This document shows positions 21,556-36,500 of a DNA stretch of 64,000 nucleotides, piece by piece. The translations under genes and the position numbers were made by a program. The stretch is from Lucifuga dentata (taxonomy: Eukaryota; Chordata; Actinopteri; Ophidiiformes; Bythitidae): contig VXCM01000811.1 of assembly GCA_014773175.1 (NCBI GenBank), forward strand, positions 238,012 through 302,011. Reading direction: 5' to 3'. Position 1 is the stretch's first letter; each line of letters starts with the position of its first letter. Under the pieces are notes generated by a model that ran no database searches, had not been told where the DNA came from, and saw nothing but the letters and a program-made list of their open reading frames with translations.

Positions 21556-24500
21556 CTAGACAGAGACACAAACACTCATGTAAGAGGCGAATACTCAGCA
21601 TGCATACTGATAAACTCATCACAAAAATGTGTCATGAGGTGAAATTTCAGTGATCATCGAAATGGTTGAGATGGGAGATGAAGCACTTATTTCATTCCGA
21701 GGGAAGAATTACAAGCTACTTCTTTTAGATTTACTTATCTGTTGAACATGTCATGAAGTCAACAAGCATGAAGAAGACGGCAGTTGAAAATGTAATGAAT
21801 TTAAAGCCTTTCTAAAGGTTTAAAAGGTGTAATATGAATTCTTAAATGACCCTCATCCATACCTTTTTGAAGTCTATTCCTTTGGCCCAGGAACATTTGT
21901 TAGGGTTTGGCACATCCTTCCACACAAACTTTTTCATCCTGGGAACCAGATGCAAAAGATATTTAGCTTCCTTCTGTCAAGCTACACACCCTTCATATGT
22001 TTCTCTTTCCTCTCTCTCTCCTCTAATATGCCAACCTTCCAACAGCTGACATCAAGTGTAATTACATCCTTGTGACCTGTTAAATGTCACACTCCTCATT
22101 TTTAATGGTCATTGTCTCTGTTTGCTAAATGAGACTGCTACAGCTTCCCCTAAAGGTTAACATTATTTATCATCTTGTACAGGTGTCACAGTTAAACATA
22201 AATTTATCATGCTAATGCAAAAACCATCAAGAAAAGCCTGAATTCAAACCAAACATGCAGGCTCTACAAAAAGCAATATTTCCTTTATAATGTCACATAT
22301 TGCTGCTATATTATGAGCTCTATGGTCATTTTCTAGGTGCAGCAAGTTTCTTAACCTTAATGCTCACGGAACTCACTCAAAGTAATGCTAATAATCTGAG
22401 CATCAGTCCAGATGTGAGCATTTTTACTTTAAACGTGGATTAAATCATTTGTCTTACAGTCCTGCTGGACCTAAAGTTTAAACCGAGTTTTAACATCAAG
22501 TTTTTTCTTTGATCTGGAGCTCAGTTGTGCCTATATTTTATGGTAGTTTAAACCAACATAATACAGAATTAGTTAAACTTGTGCTACACAGTTGCTTTAA
22601 AATAAGTTTAACCAACTATGATTAACCCAAATCTTAGTTAAAACTGGAGCTCTTACTGGTTTTGGGAGAGGACGAGGGTAACAAACAGAACAATGGAGAG
22701 GAAGATGATGATCATCAGCATCATGTAAGCTGCAGGGTCTCCACTGGTGGCTGAAAGAACAGGACAATATACACAATATCTACAGGAATGATGCATTAAA
22801 AGTGCTTTGATCGCAAACCTCTCTATGGTATGTTGTGCGTACCTATAGTGTACAATGGCTCCCCTTCACCATCAGCAAACACAGGGTACAAGTAGAAGCC
22901 ATATTCCTCGAGGCCAAAGAAATCACCTAGGAGATGATAAAATTAAATAAGACATTCATCTCGTTGGAGAAAAAGAGAGTAGAATGACATTATAGTTCAT
23001 GTTACCTCTTAGAAAGACGGGACGGTCAGAGTAGGGAAGCCTGGCCCAAGTTTCTCCAGTTTGGCTTTTATGATGATCAGCGTCCTGTTGCCTCTCTGCG
23101 GACCACTGGACCACCATGGCCAGAGGGACAGAGCTGTTGTCAAACAGGCTCCAGGACAGAGACACACAAGTGCTGTTGATAACCAACGCATGGAACGACT
23201 GCACGGAGCGACCTGCAATACAGATGAGAAAATACAAAATATAACTGTAGGGTGACATAAGTTATAACAGTTGTGGGATCATGGTTAACTATGATTACTT
23301 TGAAAGAGGAAGTGAAATTGGAGTTTTAATTTCTCTGTATAACTCTTTTTTCTGTCCATAATTTTGTCCGCACTCTGCAGAGGATTTGAAAATGAAACTG
23401 TGCCCCATTATCCCCGTTTATAAGTGAGTAGAGATCACAAAAATACTTAGAAGACAGAATTCTTATTAATAAATTACTCGCAAAAATGGGATTAGCATAC
23501 TATAATTGTCGACCAGAGTCCGTATGCTAAAAACGTTATTGTGTTGATTACACAGCAATATTAACAGAGAAAAATAGGTCATCTTTATAGAAATGAACTT
23601 AGACGGTCAGTTTTGAGTCATGGGTGAGAGACAATTATCTGCACACACACTGCTCACTACACATAAACAGCTTATTGTATTACACAGTACTGTCATTAAA
23701 TGCTGCACCCTAGTTAGTGCTGTTAAAGTGTTGCTAACTACCGCTAAGGCTAATGGCTGATCCTCTACTCTCAGGGCTTTCCAGCCTTAATGGATGGCTG
23801 TTATTGCCCTTCACTGCACAATGTCAGCAAGCCTTAGACAGGCTTCAAAGTGCACCTTTCACTGATGACGTTTCACTGATCATAGAGACGCTGTGGAAGT
23901 AGACTGGCCATAATGACTAATCAAAACCCTGCAAAATTTGTAGGGAAAAAAAAAAAACCATTAACCATGGAGACGATTCAGCATATCAACTTCAGTAATG
24001 GATGCTTGATTCATTTTTTTGAGAAATACATATTTTTGAGGGGACATAATGAAAACAAATAGGTAAACAGGGTTTTTAATACAAATGCAGCAATGATGTT
24101 TAATGAACTTTCGAAAGACTGAAAAGTTGGTAACTTCATTTTTCCATGAGTCCTCTCTGAACTAAAATCCCACTCACACTGTGCCATAACATATCATCCA
24201 TGATAATATCAGTATAGTTGTTTTGCATCATAAAAGTTTGTCATTCACAATACAGATTTATTTATAACCTAAAATATTACAGCATTTAGTCTCTTATACT
24301 TCTATTGAAACATTCTATTGTCTACTTTTACTCATTAATTTTCACTTATGTTGTTACAGTTTGCAGTGTGTATACTTCTGCAATCACCAATATACATTGT
24401 TCTGTGTTATGTTGTTCACATTATCTTGAATATCATTCTGGCAAAAATATCATGCTATTATTTTAAGACTACATCTCCTACCTCTAATTCAAACCGACAA

Positions 24501-27500
24501 TTTGAATGACCACTGGCCATTAACGATGCTGTGTGTACCAAGCTGGAATGGCTTCCTGAAGCTCACAGCAGGGGATAAACGTGAGCTGTATCTACGTCAT
24601 AAACTAATTAGAACATGTGATTGTGCCTGAATAGCATCAACATGGATGGATCCTGCAGTGCTAATGTATGTCTGTATTAATTATTAGATCAACATATAAC
24701 CTCTTAACATTTCTGTAGCCATCTTATTAGAGTCTGTGGCTCACTCACGTCTGGGCTGTCTCTCCAGCGTCATGTTGATGTTGTTAGATGAGCTCCCCAA
24801 GCTGTTGTAGGCCTCCACGGTCACAGTGTGGACTTCCTGGTTCCACTCAAAGCTGTAAGAGGACACCAGCTCTATCCGTTCTCTGGTCACTGCACCGCTC
24901 GAGTGTTGATGCTGGACTACAAACCCGTCCACGCAGTAGGAGTGTTCTGCTACTGGGAGATGCTTAAGACAGAGAAGATGAACACCTTATTATATTATAC
25001 ACAAACACCTTTAATTATAAGCCTGAATGTGTTTGTATTCCTGGTTGTGTACCTCAAATAGCAGAGTGACATTAGTCAGGTTTCTGTACAGATCGTCCTG
25101 GAGAATTCTCCAGAAATCAGGGCCACGCTCAGGAGCTAACGGAGGAACAGAGAATCACAACAGCTTTAGCTCCCTTGTGTGTGTGTGTGCATGTTGGAAG
25201 AGATGCTATTGTCAGTTTCTCGTTTTTCTGAACTGACAGTATTAGGTGAGATAAATGAATGCCTCTACCTGCTTATCAATATTGAGGCATTCGGTCAAAC
25301 ATTTTGTTCTCTGGTACATTTAACAGTCTCCTACCTCTGCTGTTTTGTGGTGTGGAGTAGACTGATTTGCTCCAGTCACTCCAGTATCCGATCCCATCGG
25401 TGTGCATGCAGCGCACCTGTACCACGTAGACACGGCACATGCCTGACACGGCCACCTCTGCCCTTGGAACCCTTGTTGGATTCTGAATCTGCAATAGTGA
25501 TGTTTTTCTGTTACTTAGGGCTAATTTAGATAAAAGAAAAATAAATCTAATGTAAAAATGTCATGAGTACAGTTCGCATCTGTTCCACTTATCCATCCAA
25601 TTTCTCCAAATAGAAGACATATTCAGTATATGCAGGCAGATTGAGGATACTGATAGTGTCTTTCCGGTTTCCAATACAATTTTTCAATCAGAGGGCATGT
25701 TCATCCACCAGCTCATATAAACTCACATCAAACTGAGCAGCTGAAGCCATGTCACCATGCTTTTTCAGTTTAGGAGATATGAGAATCATTTCGCTGTACC
25801 AGCTGAGTCCTGGACCTGTGTCTCTGTTTCATTTACTCTTGATAGTCCAGAGGTAGAGGAACATTTGGGACAGTTTAGGTTATTGAATGTTGACCTGACA
25901 CTGCATTATTTTCCCAGAATCAAATTTATTTTTCCAGTGTAGGGCATCATCTGTACCTTTTGGCCTTTTTTAAAATTAATCTAGCAGATGAGCTCACCTT
26001 CCACTCAGGCTGAGCTGTCACAGTGGAGGGCGAGTGGTAATGAAACTGACACTGAAGCCCTTCGATTGGCAGAGATGGAGGCTCCCATGTTACCATCAGG
26101 ACCCCACTGCTGCGGCTCACTGCCTTCACCTCAGTGGGTGTGTGGGGTTTAACTGCAGGAGAAAAAGCATGGAAGGCCAGAGTTTGAGTCAGTGTTATAC
26201 AGTGTGACAGACTTCCATAATGTCATTGTAAAGTAGGCTGTAGAAAAAGTATTGGCAATGTTGTTCATGTACCACAGGTGAATCCTCTTTACGCACCATG
26301 ATCCGTAGGTGAGAGGTAGATGGGTTTGGACCTGATGGGGCCAAAGCGTGAAGGCACCTCCAGCCACAGTTTATAGCAGTTCATCCTCAGAGGCTGGATG
26401 CTGCAAGTTCTCACGTCTTGTCCGAGTCGGCTTGACTGGCACAGCACCTCGCCCATCTCCCCCACCGCCTCACCCGCTCTCTCCCTCTCCTCCATCACGT
26501 CACATGGCAGGTCAGCCCACCTGTCATGGAAACACAGAAATGAATGAAGATATACGACTACAATATCTAAAACTTTTTGTTAGTATGATCATCCCTAGAT
26601 CATGGAATGCTTTACCAATCTTCACTGGAAAAATACTGTTTGATCATCTTTGGACTGATTTTAAAAAAGGTTTTAAAAAAGATTAAAAAAAAAAAAACCT
26701 TCCACATCAAAAATTTTCTGGANTTTTTTTTTTTTTTTTTTTTTCAAATAAAAGAAAATAATTGGTCCTGGCCTATTGTAATTTTTCTCACATTGTTTCT
26801 CTCAGTCTCTTTCCCATCATATAATCTCATATATCCTGAATGAATTACTATTGTAGTATATCTTATAATATATTCCAAATACTCAAAATAGCAAAAAGAT
26901 CTCAAACCTAAATCTGTTTGTCTTTTTTAAGAGTTGGGAAATTTAAGAGGAAGAGGAAGACTGAAACAGTGTAGGAGAATGAGAAAACAAAATTCAGTAA
27001 TGGACTGAGAATTGTGCAATAGGCCTCTGATCAAACATGTCTAAACATTCCGCACATCATTCCATCTCCGCTTGCTGTGAGGTTTGTTCATCAGTCTGGT
27101 ATTTAAGTAAAAATTCTCAAGGGGTGGAGAGAAAACTGCTGAAATCATCTTCATTTCAGAGCAGCAAACAATAGAAACAAGCAATCACAATGAGAATGTG
27201 GCCTGAAAAAGTTTGGGTAACACCCATAAAATCTGATTGTACTGTTTGCTTCCTTACACAGGAACACTGTCACAATGAAGCGCTCATAAAGGAATGACGT
27301 TAGTTTACAGAGAAGTTCAAATAGAAACTATCCGGGTTGGATAGAGCTATTTCCTGGATGTGTCCACGAGTATGATTTGTTCACTGTTTTCAGTACACTT
27401 AGTACTGAGGGGTTGATTTCCTCAATTCATTGAGACTTCAGAGGCTTAAAGCTTTCTTTAGCACTTAAAAACATTCAGCCTCAGTTAAACGCTGCTTTGT

Positions 27501-30500
27501 TTACCTGGATAAGAAGCTGAGTTTGCTCCAGCTGCAGGGTTGACCAGGGTTTTTCCAGCTACAGGACATCGCGTCAACGTCACCATTGGTTTCACAGCTG
27601 ATATCAATGGAAGCTCCTGAATCACACACAGGGAAACACTCAGGGTAAATAAAACACAACCAAATTGCGTACTCTGCTTTGTGTTCTCATCTGTCTGAGC
27701 TCTTTCCTGTGTCAGGCTATAGGAGGAAACTGATAATAAAAAAGCGAGGTGGATTGGCAGCAGAATCAAATAAAACTATAGGTCATTCAGTATCATAATT
27801 TTAGCTGCACACTAGTGGCAGCTGCATGTTTCCAGCCTTAGTTGTTAATGTACAGTTATGCCATAAATTTTAAACTCTGTCCCAAGTATATATTTTGATC
27901 TAACCAATCCAGATCTATTTCTCAATGGAGGCTAAACTGTACTGTACCTCTTGATCCATCATGCTATACACGTCTGAAATATTTAAATTAAGACTGGTAT
28001 CTTAGATTTCAAGACCAAAATAGACCAAAATGTATAATAATGTGCAAATCTTACAAAGTTAAAGAATACAAAGAAAAAAAAATCCTGAATCTGTATCCTG
28101 ATCTGGTTCTGCTAATAAAAAAAAAAAAAAAAAAAAAAGTCTAATAAACTATTTCATGATCCAAGTCCCATGTATCCACAAATTTCATCAAAATCTTATC
28201 AAAATTTTATCCATCCTTGGAGGAGGTAATATGAAATAAAATGCTGGAGGTTTTGACTGCCACTGCAGTAGCATGTCATTCTCCTTTCTTCAAGCTGAGC
28301 AAGTGCAGTTATTTCCATGTTTCCGTGAATTAGTAGTCATAATGTTTTAGACCTTGTTGGTGTAATTGAGCTCACCTTCCACGTAGATCTGGCTGTAGGG
28401 GATGTGCCACTCCTGTGTGCAGCGCAGCAGATCGTATATCCAGCGCTCAGATGGACGCACTGTGATCTGGCTGACCTGGTTGATTTGAAAGAAGAAGGCT
28501 GCATACACTGAGCTGATACATGCGCTTATGTACATGATCTGTGCTTTTTTAGAAATTTACAAAAAAATTATCTAATTTTTGTTCCTATAAAAAGCAAAAC
28601 TGGTTTTTACCCATTGGCTGACTGGGTGGTACAGGCTGCGAGGAAGCTTATGTTGGCAATTGAGCATCCAGGCGGCCGTGCTAGCATCGATGCTGCGGTC
28701 GTTGAACACGCAGTACACCGTCACGTTCTCCCCTGGTCGCGCCACCACTTTCTCAGGGATGTAGCTCACTACTACACACACACACACAAAAGGAAAGTCG
28801 TGTTATATAATGTGTTAAAACATATCTCCTCCAACTAAGAAGACAGTAAGCAGGGGATAAGAAAAAGATGACAACAGTAATAAAAGAGTAGAAAACAAAC
28901 AGCCTAAGCTGATCAGCACCTGAGTCGTTCTCATTCATTCATCTGGATTTTAGAAAAGAATTTAATTTATTTTTTCAAGGATTTTGGTGACAATGCCATT
29001 TGTTTTATCCATTGTTAATTATCTGCTTTGAGGACTGTAGGAGTGTCTGTCAGTGTGGGATGAGGCTCATTGTCTTCAGAAAACAAAATAATATAAAGAA
29101 TGTGATTCATCAGCAAAACAGAGAAATGGCAATGGTAAGAGACAGATCTGGAGAACTGTCCTCAAAAAAGAAAAAAAAAAGTGAAATAGCCTTTCGTGTC
29201 CCATTGATGACAAATAGAGAACACTTCTCATTGCTATCATTTGCGTCAGAGAAAAAGATAAACAGAATGTAGGTGGTGTGTGTGTGTGTGTGTGTGTGTC
29301 TCAGCCATATTTTATTACTAACACACATTAGGAAATACAGACATTCGCAACATTAACTTAGTTAGGTAGTAATATCAGCTTCTCATTGAATTTAAACACT
29401 GCTTTTAAAAAATTTATTTTATTTTAATATTTTAAAATAAAACTCACTACACTATTGTTCAGATATGATGTCTGCAGGGATAGTAGCTTTATTTATGGCC
29501 AAATTTCTGTTAAATTATGTAACTCTGACATTCTCCTTTTTTTCCAAGCCATACTTCATATTTTGTAGGTGATGACTAACCTTCAGCCTGACCTCTGATT
29601 CAGACTAATGCTGATAATGCTGGAATGAATTGTTCGTTAATGGCTCAGGCTAATGAGCTCAACCTGTTTAATAATTCAGCACTGACACTCCGATAAATCT
29701 AGCCAGAGATAATCGAGGTCTCTAACTGAAACTACCTGTCAGTGATTGTTTTTCTGCATCTGGTCTGTACTAAAATTCTAGTCTTATACGAGTAAGACAA
29801 ACACACAAAAAAAGGACATTATAAAATTAAAGATACATTCCCTAATTTTGTTATAGCACCCAATAGTAGAGCTTGGTAAATTTATAAGCAAAGCCAATAT
29901 TATTAGTACATATTGGCTTATCACAGAAATATTGGTATCCCAGTACAAATGTTTTACCAGATAATCTTTATTTTTCTTATTTCAACTTTAATATATTTCA
30001 TGTTGACTAAGTTTATTCTTCATCTTTATATAAAGTCTTGTTCTTACTGTCAAGGTAGATATGGTGTGGTTCACTCCAGTCACTCCACAGTTTAAACTGA
30101 CCCGACCTGGAACAGCGAACCTGGATGATGTAGTTCAGCCAGTGCTTAAGATCCAGAGACAACCTGGGTTCTCCAGGAGCAGAAAGAACCTGGACAATAC
30201 AGAGAGGAAAATACACTTTAGAGTAGTTGTTATGGGAAGATGACTGGTTGCTGAAGCTCTAACTGGTTCCTGAAGCTGGTTTCTTGAAGCTCTGTCACCA
30301 AAATACAAAACCAGCCTCCAGTCATAATGAAATATATTTTTTTGGGATAAGGGTACATTATTTGGAAAAAAACAAATAATCCCTAGGGAAAATCATTTTA
30401 CCTTTTAAGTGAGTCATAACTGCAAAACATTAATGTAAGTTGATTGTTAGTGTGTATCTTGAACGCCTAACATCTTGCTCCTGGTTGCTTTATACCGCTC

Positions 30501-33500
30501 CTGCACAGCTGAATGCTGAGTGCTAAGCGTACTGAGGCTGTTAAAGGTCAAAGCAGCTCTGACCAAGTCGCACTAAATAAACAATCATTTTGTCAATGGA
30601 AATTTGTGTTGCATAAAAGGAGCACAGCTACTGAAAGTGGTACAGAATACAGAACATGTCTGACTTGTTTAAAGGACCATACCACCCATTTTGCATGTTT
30701 GAGCCTAATATATTCAATTTTTATACACGTATGGTTACTGACAACCATTTCCCAAAGGATAAAACCGTATTTCAGCTTTCCTGATATTTTGCAAAAACTC
30801 TTAATCTTTCAAAATCAAATATTCAAGCAATACACCCACCTTAAAAATTGATGTTTTGCCTGCTAATAGTTACGCAAAATTATGAAGTCACGGTTGTTTA
30901 AATTCTTCGATAAATGCAGGTCTTCTTTTGGGACTATATACCCCAGTGGAGACATACATTCACTCTGCGCTTTTTATTGCACTTAAACGCTAAAATTACA
31001 AAACTTAAAAAAAAAAAAAAAAAAANAAAAAAAAAAAAAAAAAACCCTGAATGCATGTGTTGATGACGATGATGGATTATCCCAAGAACATTTCAAGTTA
31101 TCAACAAGTTGATTTTAATAGCATACCAGAATGAACTGAAACCAATGGCTTTCTGGAAAAAATTTTTAACTCACCATTCCAGTGTATGCTTTGGGAAATG
31201 ATTGACAGTAACCTTACATGTCTCAAACAAAATGGGTTGTATGGTCCTTTAAAGTGGAGATGTTTTAGTATTAATGGATACAGAACATGAGTCAGATTCT
31301 GTAACACAGATGATTATCATGAGTCTACATTTCGCATCACCTGACAATATTTTTGATTATTTTACCTCATTTTACTATAACAGTTGTAATATTTTAGCAG
31401 TGCTTAGCATAAAACAGGTTAATATTTACCTGCCAGACTGGATGAGTACTATTGAAAGAGTATCGGACCTCATATGTCAGAGGGCCAGAACTGGATTCTG
31501 ATGGAGCATCCCACTGTAAAATCAGCTGTGCCTCAGTGGTTTGGACATGCGACAGATTGGCTGGAGGGCTTGGTTTCACTGTAGAATGAATTTATTCAGA
31601 ATAAAACCAGTAGCACAGACATGACAAAAACATTTCCACTAAAAGGCATTAGGAAAAAGATGAGTTTCTCTCTGTTCAGGATTAAACAAGCCATTGAAGT
31701 CACCTATCAAATTCTACCAGACATTATGTCTTAGTAAATTACTGTCTGAAAAAATATGGCAACAACTGTAAAGTAAAATTTCTCTTGATTATCCTTATTA
31801 TTATACATGCAATGAAGATCAATAATATTCTTGTCCACCCGCCAGGATCATTAGTGTTGAATAAATAATCAACCATCCCTTTAACACAGAGTTAATAAAA
31901 ATGTAGATAGCATATAAATAAAGTGATCTTTACATTTAGATGGAGGTTTGGAACTTAAATGTCACAGTGATTTTGCTTTGCAGCTGGAAGATTAAATTTC
32001 CTATGAATGGCCATATTAACTATAATTCATTGATGTGAGTTAGGAGCAGCACGAACAACAGAAACCTTCCACTATAGGAGTTGTTATGACCAAGACAGCA
32101 AAACATGCATTTATAAAACCGCTACAATGCCAACTAGGAGAGAATAGATGACTAAGAATTATGAGTAATTGTTAGTGTTCCAGACTACTATTAAGGAAAA
32201 GAAAGAAACTTAAAATTCCCGTTATAAAGGCTGAAAAACATTTAAGAGACTCGAAGATTAAAAAAAAAAAACCAAAACACTTTCCTAACATATAGCAAGT
32301 TCTTCTATTTGCTATTGTGTCATTTCAGCAAAGAGGTTCATTTGTAGAAGCAGAGAATAGAAAGTCCTTCTCTATCACTGTGGAAATCTCACAGCTTGAA
32401 CACACACACACACACACACACATACACATACGCACACTCAGCTGTACTCCAGTCATGCCTGCCCTTCACAGCTGAATAAGACACATTCATCTGTGCATTG
32501 GAAAATATTGGGGTTTTAAAATGTTGAGGAGTTCTGCATTATTTTACTTCACAGCATACATGGCTGACTTTATTCTTATGATTCTAATGCCAGTAATTGA
32601 CTGGCTTTAAAGAAAAATTATTGCCAGGAACTTGCTTGCCTGGTGACTAATGTGCTGGAAAGTTTAACTGACTTTAAAGTAAAACTAGAGTACTTGTCTT
32701 AACATTCCACAGCTTCAGATTTTCCACAGGTGGTAGATTGTGTATTCTCGACTTGGGAACGCCAATGACTTAATTCCAACTACGTTACTGCACAAAAATG
32801 AATGAAGAATAAGTCTCTCTCTCACCAGGTCGGGCAGGAACGCTGAGTAGAACTAGTGGAGCTGTGGTATTGGAGAGGCTTATGATTACCATGGCGATAA
32901 AGCTTGTGTCAACATCAAGAGTGAGAGAACACATAAAGGAATCCTCTGCTTCACACACAACAGGATTATTAGACGCAGGTTTCCAATCATCAACCTTGGT
33001 GCTCTCTTTCTGCAGTCTGGGAATAGATGGGAAAAAAACTTCATTCCATTCTGATGTTTCAATCAATAGATGAAGTCATTAAAAGTCCAAAATGTAGCAA
33101 AAATACACATAAACAAAAACACAGACATACAGTATAACTGCATAAGTTCAAATGTTTTATGTTGAATTAATAAAATGATTAAACATGTATTGGAGCATTT
33201 AAATGGGTGGAATTATATAGAGTTACAAGGAAACCTTTGCACTGATTTAATGTGCAAAAATGCACATTAATGTGCATTTCTACTCTTCATTGTTGTAATG
33301 GCTGTGCACACTGAGTGAAAACTGGTTGTTTTACGTACTGATTCTTTAAGGCCCCCTCCCAAAAAAGCCTGTTCTGTTCTGATTGGTCAGCCCCATCAAG
33401 CCTGAGCTGGCAACACCGGACTGAGAAACATAGATGCTCACTGAAAACTTGCTCACAAGCCTCTTACTTTATGAGTGTTCTAACCAGGCATGTAGATTGG

Positions 33501-36500
33501 TAAATTCAAATTCTTTACATGTTGATGTAAACATGTTACATAAGTAAAAGACCAATAAAAAAAAAAAAAAAAAAAAAAAAACTGGCTTTCAGGGCAGTTT
33601 AGAACCTATGGATTTATTTTATGAATTTCTAGAGCCATCAACATCAAGTATTACAGCCTCAACAATGTACAACCTCGTACTCTCTACACCTGCACTACAC
33701 AATTAAACTATAAATGAGGGGAAATAATAAAAGCATTAAATGAAAGATCATTTTAATAGGGATTATTTAATTTAATAGGAACCTGTCAAATGTATTCTTT
33801 AACTTATAATGTTGACAGATGGAAAACATGAAAAATATTCAAATAATAGAAATCTTCACATTTTCAGATGAGATGAATTAAATTATGGTGACTTTTGTAG
33901 CAGTGAATCATCACTGAAGCTTAACCACACAGCATGTAAAAGCTGAACATCACGTTGTGTCTCTTATCAGGTGTGTGTTAGATCAGCTGTGTCTCTTCAT
34001 CCACCACCATGCTAAACCTGGAGTGTGAGTGTGTCAGGAGAGGGACAGAACAGTCTGCCAGTTAGATCATTCACACACTCTTCTTCGCCTTTGGTGCCTG
34101 AAGCATATGTCTGCCAGGAAGACAGGACAGCAATAACAAGGTGGATGATGAAAGAGTCTTAAAACAGTGAGAGTTTAGATTCATACTTACAACAGGCGCT
34201 GCAAGCTCACAGCCATAACAACTGCATCCTCCGTGCCTGACGTTGGAGTGCGAGACTGAAGGTCACATCTTAAATTTTCCCAGTTTTCATCAATGCTACA
34301 CAGTACGTCCAAACAGGTTCCTGACAAGAAATCATATTAGCATGTTAACAGCAAAAGTGCCATTTGCTGAAGTTAATTAAAGCTGTAACTATCATTTATT
34401 CATAATGAGAGCTTCTATGAAAACGACCCGTCGTGGTATTCTGAGAACTATAAGCTGTTGATTGGAAAGCTGGATAGTTGGAAGTGCTGCCATGAGCAAA
34501 ACTGTTCTCAAAATTTAATATGTTCATTAATATGCCTGCATTTTGGATGCAACTAAAAAACAAATATGAAAACTTAAAAGTGATTAAAATATTTTTGGTA
34601 ATAATTTCTTATATACTGTGCACTGTAGACTCAATTGCCTTTTAAATTATTTTAATTAAAATTTACCACAGTTTAAAATTCCCAAACAAGGGAAAAATTT
34701 TTCCATAAGTGAGTTACTCTGTGTTCTCCATCTACCAGATTAATTTCACAAAATGATGCAAAATACTGCCATAGGAAATTACAGTAGCATTTTTTTCTTT
34801 TTTTTAATAGATATTTTTGCATTTTAAAAACTCATTCTCTAGATTAGCCATACTTTCTGATGAATTTTATGTTCATATTCTATCTTTGCACATTCAACCA
34901 TTCCTGTCTTGGGGAATTTTTTTTATCTTAAAAGCAACAAAGATATGAAAACCATGACAAGCAAAGCCTGACAAGCCAATAAGAATAAGAAAAACCATGT
35001 ACCAATGACTAACCCTCTATTATTAGATGACTTGAACATTCTCTGTGGACCTTTGTTTGTGTCTGTATGCATGTGTGTGTCTGCATGCACGTGTGCACCT
35101 CGGGCTTTTAAAATGCCATACAGCATCAGGAGGTACAGAACAGCCGTTTGCCTTTACTGCTTAATTATCATTGCTCAACATAAATCTAAAGGCCTTGGCT
35201 AATTATCATTGATCTGGATGAGTCATAGCACCTCTAAAATCAATCCAACAAACAAATCTTACTGACCTCCCTCATGTCTCACCTCCACAATTATAATATC
35301 AAGTGCGCATTTTATATTTTGGCTTTCTATCACTGCAGCTTTGCTAGAAAGCAAATTGCACCATTTACTGCTTTGATTCTGTTTACTGACTTTTAACAGC
35401 ATCAAGGAATCCTCCTGGGTCAGACTATCTTGTGAATTGATCACAAGAAGACTCACATGGTCACGCAGTCTAACTAGATGAATGCCAAATGAAAAGCCAT
35501 TAAAGTGTGGCCAGCTCATCAGGCTGATCTTTGGAGGAAATTCTATCAGGGAAAAGTGACTTGCTGCAGGCAGAATTACAACCCTGCTGTGTTTCTGAGC
35601 AGGATCCAAATCCATGCAGCTTTTCTTCCTGTATTTTCAGACAAGACGACTAGACTTGACTTACAGTGTGCAATATGCTGAATGTTGTGTGTTTATTTTA
35701 TTGTTATTGCTGCTCATGTAATATAGTGGATTCCTTGTTATTTCACAGAAACTATGGTCACCATAATTTGACTGTAAGGTGTTATTTAAAGTAAAGTTCT
35801 TGATGTTACATACTTCCAAAGAAATACATTTGAATGAAGCTGGATAATGTTGCATTTGTGGACAGTTAGAAACTAATGGAGCTGCATCCAATATATGTTA
35901 ATGAGTCAATGAATAAAAATAACTGTATGAAAGGCAAGAAGAATTTTAATATAAATTTTATATTCAATATGACAATGGGATTGTAGTTGAAGTTGTCATA
36001 TAAATTCTGCAGAAGCAAGATACTATGGATATATTAAATATGGATATATATGGATATATTAAAATATACTTAGTTATCAAAATATCCGGGACACTATTTT
36101 GATAGGCTCTTACCCTCAGAGGGCTTTTGAGGATTTGATGTGTGGGTCATGCTCCTGAAGTTGCAGCGCTGGTAGCGTGGGAGGTCTGATTCAGAGCTGT
36201 TTGTCCTTGGTCTGTGTGTGCCATCATCTCCCTCCATGCTGAGGTGGGCTACAGGTGATTCACAGCACAGCTCATCCTGCCATGGGAGGTTCAGGGCACC
36301 TGACGGCACAGCTCTCTCCTCAGACTCCCAACACAGAACACCTAGTCACAGGGAAACAAGAAAGTTCACCCAGGCTAGCCACAGTGGGAAATATCTGATG
36401 TAATTACAGGGTGTCTTCATATTTCGTATTTGCTGTTGTAACAAGTAGGTACTGTTGGGTTCCCAGATACAAGTTTTAGTCCAAGTTTACTATTTTTTTC

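Noticed and set aside
27808..27825. CACTAGTGGCAG resembling a CTCF core
   Set aside because: One base is missing relative to the core spacing.
35259..35615. 118-codon - strand open frame in lepr intron 3
   Set aside because: Lies inside an intron, no recognised similarity, and does not fit the lepr phases.
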